A stretch of 64,000 nt of DNA from Maridesulfovibrio sp. (GTDB taxonomy: Bacteria > Desulfobacterota > Desulfovibrionia > Desulfovibrionales > Desulfovibrionaceae): positions 912,501 to 976,500 of the forward strand of contig NZ_OY763930.1 of assembly GCF_963667685.1 (NCBI RefSeq), written 5' to 3'. How positions within the stretch are numbered: the first letter of the stretch is position 1; every line of letters begins with the position of its first letter. The notes under the pieces are model-generated. The model did not search any database and was not told the origin of the DNA. It saw only the letters and a list, made by a program, of their open reading frames with translations. A program made the translations under genes and the position numbers. Of the stretch, positions 45,257-53,160 are shown one piece after another.

Positions 45257-46594
45257 TTACAGTTCTAACGGCGTACTTTTCTTGAGTAGCGCCTTCAATT
45301 TTTCATCATCAGGAAATTTGGTAAGGGCTTCCTCAATGACTACTCTTGCCTCCTCTGTCATTCCTACTTTAATAAAAATACCAGCAATGTTCCGGGCAAC
45401 GGAAGCAGCAGACTGATGAATCATTCCATCAGAACGCACAGCACGTTTAAAATACTTGGCACAGCGCGCGTATTCTTTACCATCGCTATAGGCAAGACCT
45501 ATATTGTAAAACAGCCCCGGCTCATTGGGCGCGACCTTTAATGCCGCCTGATAGTTCTCAACAGCCTTCTGCCATTTCCCCTGCTTGCGAAGCGCGATAC
45601 CAAGCCGATTATAAGTCTCAAGATCATCAGAACTCAAGCTGCTTGCTTTTACCTGCAACAGCTTCGCATAGTACTTCTCAGCCTTTTCCGGGGCCACATC
45701 AAAAAGGGATTCAGCTATACCACTCATAACTTGTGACAAGTAATTATGAGCCTCCTTAACCGCGCAACGTACAGCCTGATCGAAATAAATTTCAGCGTCA
45801 TCAATTTCTGATCGATCCAGATGAACCTTCCCTATTTCACATTTACGCTCGGTATTCAGAGGACTGATTGCATCAAGTTTTTTGAGATAATGAAGATACT
45901 GATCGTTATTATTCCCCTTGTAAAATTCGGCCAGTTTTTTAATCGGCTCCATGAACACCTTGGATTGTTCATGCGCTTTAAGGTACGATTTCAGCGCTTC
46001 GTCACGCTGTCCCATGCCGGACAGCGCATCCCCCTGAAGCATAAGGGCAGCGGGACTGTCAGGCTTGATCTCCAGAATCTTGGCACTGATCAACAAAACC
46101 TTTTCCAACTCACCATCACGCAGTAACTTCTTACCAGCTTCAACCAGCTGGGCAAGTTTACCCTGAGGCTGGATGGTAAAAGCCAGTTTCTGCACCAGAC
46201 TGTCCACAGATACAGGCTTTGTAATTATGTTACTGGCTCCTAATTCATGCAGAAAAATAAGTTCCTCCTGACTGGTTTCGTCAGTTAGGACTACAACTTT
46301 TATTTCCGGAAATAATTTTCGGATATTGAGGATAAAATCTGCGGAAGGCCTGCCTTTAAGCAGTCTCTCCACAAAAACCAGTACAGGCTGTCCAGCTGCT
46401 GATTTTTCTTTGATTTCATTGAGGCAAGGTGCCTGATTTTGAAAAAAAGCAAGGCAATCACGACGAATGGCAAGTATTTTATGTAATGTTCCGCGCAATA
46501 GTTTATAAAAAGATGGCTCATCACTGAGCAAGACAGTAAAGCCTCCCTGTCCTTCATAAAATTCGCGCACTATCTTGTCATATCTGGTTGCCAC
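45257..46594 (-). CDS. Pseudo-receiver and TPR protein
   Basis: The 445-residue protein has a receiver-like domain (about residues 18-140) and then about eight TPR-like repeats (about 150-440; EKAEKYYAKLLQ, GKWQKAVENYQAALKVAPNEP). In the receiver the phosphorylation Asp is replaced by Glu76 (LVFVERLL), while the acidic pocket (SDEP), the Thr (LTDET) and the Lys (ITKPVS) are kept. A Glu there could mimic the phosphorylated state. The TPRs probably bind a partner protein. It is upstream of two small membrane coiled-coil genes and downstream of the MBL-fold gene by 34 bases. Confidence 0.88.
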   Translation of the reverse strand: MATRYDKIVREFYEGQGGFTVLLSDEPSFYKLLRGTLHKILAIRRDCLAFFQNQAPCLNEIKEKSAAGQPVLVFVERLLKGRPSADFILNIRKLFPEIKVVVLTDETSQEELIFLHELGASNIITKPVSVDSLVQKLAFTIQPQGKLAQLVEAGKKLLRDGELEKVLLISAKILEIKPDSPAALMLQGDALSGMGQRDEALKSYLKAHEQSKVFMEPIKKLAEFYKGNNNDQYLHYLKKLDAISPLNTERKCEIGKVHLDRSEIDDAEIYFDQAVRCAVKEAHNYLSQVMSGIAESLFDVAPEKAEKYYAKLLQVKASSLSSDDLETYNRLGIALRKQGKWQKAVENYQAALKVAPNEPGLFYNIGLAYSDGKEYARCAKYFKRAVRSDGMIHQSAASVARNIAGIFIKVGMTEEARVVIEEALTKFPDDEKLKALLKKSTPLEL

Positions 46595-46628
46595 TTAGAG
46601 CCTCACTTTCACTAGATCATCAACAAAA

Positions 46629-47381
46629 TCAAATTTCAAAAACCTGACCCTGCTCAGGAATAATTACTGTTGAATCAGACAGGGAAAACTGCTTGAGTAC
46701 GTTCTTTACCCGACAGGTTCGCACAAAATTCTCAAGGTGTACAAGGCAAACAGTATCAATTCTGGCCGAAATTGCAAAATTTACACTAGCCATGATGCTC
46801 GAATGCCCTTTTTTAACAGGGCCATCCAGACTATAGGCTTCCAGAATCCCCAGCTGCGCATTTTTCGCCAGTTGCGTGCAATCATCATTCAAAGCCCCAT
46901 CCCCTGTATAGAATAAGACCTTACCAGCACATTCAAGCCGTATTGCTTGAGCTGAACCAGAATGATCAATAGCGCAGGTACTAACTCCGAATCCGCTGAC
47001 AAATTTCACATCGCCCGGTTTGAATTCATGAAAGACAACACCAAAGCCTATCTTTCCCAGTAAAGACGGGTAGGCAAGGTTAACGGTCTGTGTAACCTTG
47101 TCCTCAATCCCTTCTGGTCCGCAGATATGAAATGTTTTTTCTCTACCCGCGTTGAAAAAAGAACCTAGCAGAAAAGGCAGCCCGAAGAAATGATCTCCGT
47201 GAAAATGTGAAATCCAAAGAGCATCTATATCGTGCGCATCCGGGACCATGTTCATACAGGCATGCCCAGCATTGAAACCGCAATCAAGCAGAATGCGGTT
47301 TCCGCCACATTCAACAAGTATGGAAACATTGGTCTGCCCGGCATCAAAAGCAGAGCCTATGCCGAGAAAAACACACTTCAT
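46629..47381 (-). CDS. MBL-fold hydrolase, RNase Z-like
   Basis: The 250-residue protein shows the metallo-beta-lactamase zinc motif HFHGDHFFGLP near residue 60, with the later DHSGSAQA histidine, GDGALNDD aspartate and HLENF histidine. The fold is like the RNase Z/ElaC branch, but the long insert for tRNA binding is not obvious, so it may be a different phosphodiesterase. It follows sppA after 16 bases and precedes the pseudo-receiver gene by 34 bases. No catalytic residue seems missing. Confidence 0.85.
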   Translation of the reverse strand: MKCVFLGIGSAFDAGQTNVSILVECGGNRILLDCGFNAGHACMNMVPDAHDIDALWISHFHGDHFFGLPFLLGSFFNAGREKTFHICGPEGIEDKVTQTVNLAYPSLLGKIGFGVVFHEFKPGDVKFVSGFGVSTCAIDHSGSAQAIRLECAGKVLFYTGDGALNDDCTQLAKNAQLGILEAYSLDGPVKKGHSSIMASVNFAISARIDTVCLVHLENFVRTCRVKNVLKQFSLSDSTVIIPEQGQVFEI

Positions 47382-47397
47382 AACCGCTCCGACAGAA

Positions 47398-48279
47398 TCA
47401 GTAGGAGAAAATCAGTCCTTCCCCGGTAGCAGAACCTTCAGGCACTATGCCGAGAAATCCTAAAATTTCCTTCAGCAGAGGCTTATCCTCTTCCGGTCCT
47501 TCAATTACCGAGACACTGCCTTCAAGGTCGCAAAGAGCCTTAAGCACAGTAACTGCATCCTCAAAACCGCCGATTCTATCCACGAGTCCAAGCTCTTTGG
47601 CCGCGCGTCCGGTGATAGCCCTGCCATCTGCAATATCTTCGACCTGTTTGCGGTCAAGTTTGCGTGCTGCGGCAACGTCATCCACAAACTGATTGTGCAT
47701 GTCCATGATCAACTCGGTCAGGTATTCGCGCTGCTCCGGTGTCAGCTCGGCGAAAGGAGAACCTGCCGCTTTCATCTTACCGCTGGTAATAATGACAGGT
47801 TTGACCCCGATCTTATCCATAAGTTGGTAGAAATTCGCATACTCCGCCTTAACTCCTATTGAGCCGGTAATAGAGCCGGAGCTGGCCATGATTTTTGTGG
47901 CCGGAGCAGCAGCGTAATAGCCGCCGGAAGCCGCAACAGTGCCGAAGGAGGCCACTATTGGCTTAACCTCGGCAAAACGCTTGACCGCATGGTAAAGCTC
48001 CTGCGAGGGAGCAATGGTTCCGCCGGGGGAATTAACCCGCAGCAGAACACCCTTAACAGAATCATCAAGGCGCAGATCGCGCAGAAATTTTACCGTTGGC
48101 AATGAGTTGGTGATGGTCCCCTGCACGTTGACAACCCCGATCTTCCCGGAACTGAATAAGCCTGCTCTTCCATGAAAAAAGGCTGCAGCTCCCCAAAGGA
48201 GAGCCACAGCCATAATAAGCAGACTGAAACCGAATAAAATCGGGTGTCTTACAGAGAAACCTTTCTTAGGATTCGTCAT
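47398..48279 (-). CDS. sppA: Signal peptide peptidase A
   Basis: SppA degrades cleaved signal peptides in the membrane. The 293-residue short-type protein has a membrane helix at about residues 10-30, the catalytic serine in SSGSITGSIGV near residue 126 and a lysine in SGKMKAAGSPF near residue 164, the family dyad. The ATG at 48279 lies 14 bases inside the 3' end of rpsA, which suggests coupling. An upstream TTG at 48321 would add 14 residues overlapping rpsA. It is followed after 16 bases by the MBL-fold gene. Confidence 0.9.
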   Translation of the reverse strand: MTNPKKGFSVRHPILFGFSLLIMAVALLWGAAAFFHGRAGLFSSGKIGVVNVQGTITNSLPTVKFLRDLRLDDSVKGVLLRVNSPGGTIAPSQELYHAVKRFAEVKPIVASFGTVAASGGYYAAAPATKIMASSGSITGSIGVKAEYANFYQLMDKIGVKPVIITSGKMKAAGSPFAELTPEQREYLTELIMDMHNQFVDDVAAARKLDRKQVEDIADGRAITGRAAKELGLVDRIGGFEDAVTVLKALCDLEGSVSVIEGPEEDKPLLKEILGFLGIVPEGSATGEGLIFSY

Positions 48280-50014
48280 CCTCGGTCTCTGCAGCTGCTT
48301 TAGCTTCACTTGCATCAGCAAGCTTCTGCTTCAGCAGTTCACCCAGAGTGTTACCGCTGTCGGCAGGACCGGAACGGAATTCTTTGGGCTGACGTTTTTC
48401 AGTGTCTTCCTTAAGCTGCTTGATGGAGAGGCCGAGACGACGCTCATCAGCAGATACATGGATGACTTTAGCCTGGATGGTAACGCCTTCTTTAAACATC
48501 TCGGAAGGATTCTTGATCTTCTTATGAGAAATTTCAGAAACGTGAACCAGACCTTCAATACCTTCTTCAACTTCTACGAAGAGACCGAAGTCGGTGATGT
48601 TGGTAACAAGACCTTCAAGGGTGCAGCCAACGGGGTACTTAGTGGGTACCTGAGACCAGGGGTCTTCGGAAAGCTGTTTAACACCGAGGGTGAATTTCTC
48701 GTTTTCTTTGTCAACGGTGAGAACTTTCGCCTGAACGGAATCACCAACTGCGTATACTTCAGAAGGATGACGCACTTTGCGGGTCCAGGAGATATCGGAA
48801 ACGTGAATCAGGCCGTCAATGCCGTCTTCGATACCGATGAATACACCGAATTCAGTGATGTTTTTGATCTGTCCTTCGAGGATGGTACCTTCGGGGAACT
48901 TCTCAGCAACAACATCCCACGGGTTGGGCTTAACCTGTTTCATGCCCAGAGAGATGCGTTTTTTGTCAGGGTCTACACCCAGAACAACAACATCTACTTC
49001 GTCGCCAACGCGAACCATCTGGGAGGGGTGACGCAGCTTACGGGTCCAGGACATTTCAGAAATGTGAACCAGACCTTCAACGCCTGCTTCCAGCTCAACG
49101 AATGCACCGTAGTCAGCGAGGTTGGTAACCTTACCGGTGTACTTAGCACCTTCGGGGTATTTACCGGAGATGTCTTCCCACGGATCGGGAACGAGCTGTT
49201 TGAGGCCGAGAGATACTTTCTGGCCTTCTTTGTCGAAGTTCAGAACTTTCAGTTCAAGCTCATCACCGAGTGCGACCATTTCCTTAGGATGCTTGATGCG
49301 CTTCCAGGACATGTCTGTGATATGCAGAAGACCGTCGAGACCGCCGAGGTCAATGAATACACCGTATTCGGTGATGTTCTTGACTTTACCTTTAACACTC
49401 TGCTCTTCTTCAAGAGTTTCAAGCAGCTGGGAACGCATTTCGTTGCGCTGTTCTTCGAGAAGAACGCGGCGGGAAACGATAACGTTGCTGCGGCGACGGT
49501 TGATTTTGAGAATTTTGAATTCGTAAGTCTGATCAACGAGAGCGTCCATATCGGGGACGGGGCGGAGATCAACGTGAGAACCGGGCAGGAATGCTTCCAC
49601 GCCACCGAGATCAACGGTGTAACCACCTTTGATGCGGCGAATGATTCTGCCTTCGACAACGCCTTCTTTTTCCTGCACTTCTTCGAGTTTGTCGAAGAGC
49701 TGCATGCGCTTGGCTTTGTCGCGGGAAAGGTGAATGGTGCCTTCGTTTTCGTTTTTGTTTGCAACAAATACGTCTACTTTGTCACCGACTGCAACAGTCA
49801 TTTCACCATCAGCATCCAGAAATTCAGATACTGCAATCTGGCCTTCAGACTTGAAGTTAACGTCGATGAGAACGAAGTCCTTATCAACTTTAACTACTTC
49901 ACCGGAAACGATGCTTCCTTCGTCCAGATTTCCGAAATCGGCATTAAGATAATCTTCGAGGGCAGCCTCAAAGTCCATTTCCATTTCGGCGTTCATGTTT
50001 TCATTGTTTTCCAT
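48266..50014 (-). CDS. rpsA: 30S ribosomal protein S1
   Basis: The 582-residue protein binds mRNA on the 30S subunit and helps start translation. It has six S1 OB-fold domains, from about residue 30 to 545 (repeated motifs GVFIDLGGLDGLLHITDMSW, GAFVELEAGVEGLVHISEMSW and GLFVEVEEGIEGLVHVSEISH, one per repeat). The acidic C-terminus ends in EDDES. An AGGTAACCC stretch precedes the ATG. The 3' end overlaps sppA by 14 bases. A long leader precedes it. Confidence 0.97.
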   Translation of the reverse strand: MENNENMNAEMEMDFEAALEDYLNADFGNLDEGSIVSGEVVKVDKDFVLIDVNFKSEGQIAVSEFLDADGEMTVAVGDKVDVFVANKNENEGTIHLSRDKAKRMQLFDKLEEVQEKEGVVEGRIIRRIKGGYTVDLGGVEAFLPGSHVDLRPVPDMDALVDQTYEFKILKINRRRSNVIVSRRVLLEEQRNEMRSQLLETLEEEQSVKGKVKNITEYGVFIDLGGLDGLLHITDMSWKRIKHPKEMVALGDELELKVLNFDKEGQKVSLGLKQLVPDPWEDISGKYPEGAKYTGKVTNLADYGAFVELEAGVEGLVHISEMSWTRKLRHPSQMVRVGDEVDVVVLGVDPDKKRISLGMKQVKPNPWDVVAEKFPEGTILEGQIKNITEFGVFIGIEDGIDGLIHVSDISWTRKVRHPSEVYAVGDSVQAKVLTVDKENEKFTLGVKQLSEDPWSQVPTKYPVGCTLEGLVTNITDFGLFVEVEEGIEGLVHVSEISHKKIKNPSEMFKEGVTIQAKVIHVSADERRLGLSIKQLKEDTEKRQPKEFRSGPADSGNTLGELLKQKLADASEAKAAAETEDDES

Positions 50015-50344
50015 GGGTTACCTCCAACAACGATGTCCTCGGACAAAATTTCGGCATATATTTCATGGGAGTAGCGCATTGGTTTCAATCTGCTCACGCG
50101 TTCCGAGGCAGCCGATGCTCAGATTGTCCGTTGATCCATGCGGACCACACTTTATCCCTAATGCCCGTTACGGGAAAAACTCAAGACTAATAAGGCAATC
50201 GCTACCCGGCGATTTTCAGTACCACCGGATACAAACCTCTAGCTTGAGATTAAGAGAATTGCTTCTATCTTAAAAACGGACGTATGTAAACCAAATTCAA
50301 CATGGCCATAGCTCCTGAAATCGTTTGCACTCAATGTTTCAAAC
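50015..50344 (-). other. Long leader region of rpsA
   Basis: No gene is seen. This is the upstream region of rpsA on the minus strand, bounded by the phoU terminator on its far side. A TTGAGT at about 50183-50178 with a poor -10 (about 50160-50155) is a possible promoter. In other bacteria S1 represses its own mRNA through the leader, so the length is notable. Confidence 0.35.
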
Positions 50345-50378
50345 GAAAAAAGGAGCCGGAAAAATTCCGGCTCCTGCA
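50345..50378 (-). terminator. Intrinsic terminator of pstB-phoU
   Basis: The perfect 11-base stem aggagccggaa with ttccggctcct and a three-base loop is followed by a short T-run on the minus strand, 30 bases past the phoU stop. Confidence 0.9.
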
Positions 50379-50407
50379 TAATAAATATGACTGTGTAACT
50401 ACCCTGA

Positions 50408-51073
50408 CTATCCCTTACACTGATGCTTTATATTAACACCCTGAGTGATGAAAATTACAGATTCAGCTATGTTTGTAGCCTGATCTGCAACACGCTCAAG
50501 ATTGGCTGCCGCCATAATCAGATGCACACCGCGCTCGACAATTCTTGTTTCGGCAACCATATTTTCTATAAGGCCCTTAAGGATGCGCACATTGAGGCTG
50601 TCGGCTTCGCTATCCATACCGCAGACTTCAGCCGCAAGGGCTGCATCTTCGTCAGCAAAGGATTTGACTGCCTTTGAGAGCATACCAGTGGCTATGGAGC
50701 TCATCTGATCAAGCTGCTGGTTAAAGGGAAGCGGCGGGCGGGTACTTAAAAAGACTGCCCTGTGGGCAATGTTCACCGCCTGATCCCCGATGCGTTCAAG
50801 GTTACTGGCTATACGCATGGAACCGACAATAAAACGCAGATCACGGGCCATGGGCTGGTCAAGGGCCAGAAGCCCGAGATTATACTCATCAAGTTCACAT
50901 TCGAGTTCGTTGATCTTGATATCATTCATAATAATATCTTCAGCAAGTTCGGCGTTGCATTCCGCCAGAGCTTTCACTGAATTGTGAAGAGCCGTTTCCG
51001 CCATGCTGGACATTCTGAGAACCTGAACTTTCAGATCATCCATCTTCTTACTGAAATGGGCACGCTGCTCCAT
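50408..51073 (-). CDS. phoU: Phosphate transport regulator PhoU
   Basis: The 221-residue protein represses phosphate-starvation signalling and restrains the Pst transporter. It consists of two three-helix repeats of about 110 residues, with the metal-binding motif EDEADSLN-like element near residue 165 (EVCGMDSEADSLN) and a similar site in the first half (INELECELDEYN). A GGAG stretch seven bases before the ATG at 51073 defines the start; the upstream frame to 51118 is in the leader. pstB lies 59 bases upstream. Confidence 0.93.
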   Translation of the reverse strand: MEQRAHFSKKMDDLKVQVLRMSSMAETALHNSVKALAECNAELAEDIIMNDIKINELECELDEYNLGLLALDQPMARDLRFIVGSMRIASNLERIGDQAVNIAHRAVFLSTRPPLPFNQQLDQMSSIATGMLSKAVKSFADEDAALAAEVCGMDSEADSLNVRILKGLIENMVAETRIVERGVHLIMAAANLERVADQATNIAESVIFITQGVNIKHQCKG

Positions 51074-51132
51074 ATAAAATCTCCATGATTTAAGGTCCGA
51101 CCCCGGACCAATGAACATAAACCAACAGCGCC

Positions 51133-51894
51133 CTAGCCGAATCTACCGGTTATATAATCTTCAGTCTGCTTGTTCTTGGGCTTGGTGAACATGGTCTCGG
51201 TCTTTCCGGTTTCCACGAGACGGCCCATATAGAAAAACGCAGTCTGATCAGACACGCGCGCAGCCTGCTGCATGGAGTGGGTTACAATAATGATAGTAAA
51301 ATTCTTCTTCAGTTCATGAATCAGGTCTTCAATCTTCTGGGTGGCGATGGGGTCCAGAGCGGATGCAGGCTCGTCCATAAGAAGAATCTCAGGCTCGACA
51401 GCAAGGGCACGGGCAATGCACAGACGCTGCTGCTGCCCACCTGACAGACCGAGTGCGGAGGAATGCAGACGGTCTTTAACTTCATCCCAGAGAGCACCGC
51501 CTTTCAGGCTTTCCTCTACTTTGCGGGCAATATATTCTTTATCTTTAACCCCATTTACACGCAGACCGTAGGCTACATTTTCAAATATTGATTTAGGGAA
51601 TGGGTTCGGCTTCTGGAAAACCATACCGACACGTCTTCTGAGGGTGACCACATCCAGGCCCTGCGCGTAAATATCTTCATCATCCAATGTAAGGTCACCG
51701 TCTACACGAGTTCCGGGAATCAGATCATTCATCCTGTTCAGGCAACGCAGAAAAGTACTTTTACCGCAGCCGGAGGGCCCGATAAGCGCAGTAACCCTGT
51801 TCTCTTCAAAGTCCATGCAGATATCTTCAAGAGCTTTGAAGTCACCATAGTAAAAGTCCAGATTCTTGGAAGCGATCTTAACAGCTTGCCCCAT
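51133..51894 (-). CDS. pstB: Phosphate ABC transporter ATPase
   Basis: PstB energises high-affinity phosphate uptake with PstCA and PstS. The 253-residue ATPase has Walker [11 protein letters not shown] near residue 39, [19 protein letters not shown] as signature, Walker [13 protein letters not shown] and the switch region [18 protein letters not shown]. The phoU gene follows. The permease and binding-protein genes are not adjacent, so the other pst genes must be elsewhere or further upstream beyond this spacer. Confidence 0.95.
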   Translation of the reverse strand: MGQAVKIASKNLDFYYGDFKALEDICMDFEENRVTALIGPSGCGKSTFLRCLNRMNDLIPGTRVDGDLTLDDEDIYAQGLDVVTLRRRVGMVFQKPNPFPKSIFENVAYGLRVNGVKDKEYIARKVEESLKGGALWDEVKDRLHSSALGLSGGQQQRLCIARALAVEPEILLMDEPASALDPIATQKIEDLIHELKKNFTIIIVTHSMQQAARVSDQTAFFYMGRLVETGKTETMFTKPKNKQTEDYITGRFG

Positions 51895-52129
51895 CACATT
51901 GTCTCCATAAGTATTATATAAAATAAAATCGGATCAGGCTTATCCGAACCCTGATCTTTCTTGATACACATCGGGAATATTTGCCAACCTGCTCAAGTTG
52001 ACATGACTTAATTATCTGCCACGGGTTACAGCGCAATGACTCGCCCGTTACATTTATGTTACGCGCAACAAGCAGCTATTAAGGGCCTAAAACAATTATA
52101 CTTACAGAAAATACATTTAACTAAATCAA

Positions 52130-52166
52130 AAACGGCCCGTGCTCAAAAAAGAACACGGGCCGTTAA
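52130..52166 (-). terminator. Terminator after the AMIN-domain gene
   Basis: The ten-base stem acggcccgtg with cacgggccgt and a 12-base loop has an A-rich flank that becomes a T-run on the minus strand. Confidence 0.8.
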
Positions 52167-52191
52167 ATACAAATTTAGTACGTAACCGATT

Positions 52192-52944
52192 TCATGGCAC
52201 AAGCTCTACAGAAACTGCATTATCAAGCCTACGCACGACAGGCTTGACCTTGGCCGAAAACTTTTTTGGATCAAGATATACTACCAGACGGATTTTATCA
52301 GGATGCTCTCCAAGAACTACTTTTTTTACCAGGCAATTTTTTACCCGGTAAAGGGATTTAGCCTTATTCTTCCATTTCCCGCGCATATCGACAACCAACC
52401 GACGGGGATTTTCAAGATTGAACCAGCTGAGTTTTCCGGCAGTTCCCGAAAAAGCAACAGTGATAACATTCTTAATCTTCTGGCAGGAGATTGATACTCC
52501 TTTCAGTTCTCCACCTGTTGAGTCTGAAGCTGCTGACCTTGCTGATTCCTTAGGTTGCGGCCTGGGCTTTGGTTCTGCTACCGGTTCAGTCCCATTTTTC
52601 GATACCGTAGCTGCTTTTCCGGCTTCGGACGAAGCAACTTCGGAGTCATTGCCGCCTTGTTCGGCTAGATCAACTGCATCCGTACTACCTGCCGCAGGAA
52701 TTTCCATTTCATTGAGTTCTTTTCCAGACTCATCCGCCCTGTCTTCAGCTGATTCAAGCGGCAGAACCAGCTTACTCACATCGCGGCGGATAACAGGACC
52801 TTCCCCCCCACTTGCCCGGATCTGATCTGTTTTTTCCGCAAAAAAAGCATCAAAATAACCCATGTGATAGGAAGCTGCACCAATTCCCGCCAGCAGCAGG
52901 AGAATCAACAGCAGAAAAGTAAAGGGGCGAAATTTCATTTTCAT
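52192..52944 (-). CDS. AMIN-domain membrane-anchored protein
   Basis: The 250-residue protein begins with a membrane helix (FTFLLLILLLLAGIGAASY), then a low-complexity acidic and Pro/Ser-rich linker, and ends with an AMIN domain (about residues 150-250; ISCQKIKNVITVAFSG and PDKIRLVVYLDP). AMIN domains target proteins such as AmiC to the division septum and peptidoglycan or are found in type IV pilus secretins (PilQ). No amidase or secretin domain is attached. A single strong terminator follows. Confidence 0.85.
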   Translation of the reverse strand: MKMKFRPFTFLLLILLLLAGIGAASYHMGYFDAFFAEKTDQIRASGGEGPVIRRDVSKLVLPLESAEDRADESGKELNEMEIPAAGSTDAVDLAEQGGNDSEVASSEAGKAATVSKNGTEPVAEPKPRPQPKESARSAASDSTGGELKGVSISCQKIKNVITVAFSGTAGKLSWFNLENPRRLVVDMRGKWKNKAKSLYRVKNCLVKKVVLGEHPDKIRLVVYLDPKKFSAKVKPVVRRLDNAVSVELVP

Positions 52945-53102
52945 TCTCGGATATCTGTTTTTGTGGTCAACTCAAGGCGGTCAATATATGTAAATTTCCC
53001 ACTGAAAGCAAAGCCGCATTAATCCCGCATAATGTATGGGCTCATAAAAAATCAATCTCCGAACACCTTTCTACTTGGCCGGATTCACGATGGCTGCCAT
53101 AA

Positions 53103-53137
53103 AAAACCGCCTATTTTCATAGAAAACAGGCGGCTTG
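53103..53137 (-). terminator. Terminator of glgP
   Basis: The stem ccgcct-ttttc with gaaaa-aggcgg ends in a T-run on the minus strand, 24 bases past the glgP stop. Confidence 0.85.
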
Positions 53138-53160
53138 GTTAAATTTTAGTTAAATCTGAA

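Noticed and set aside
48458..50074. A 538-codon open frame antisense to rpsA
   Set aside because: It is a shadow of the rpsA codon bias; the real S1 domains are on the minus strand and the plus product has no recognisable domain.
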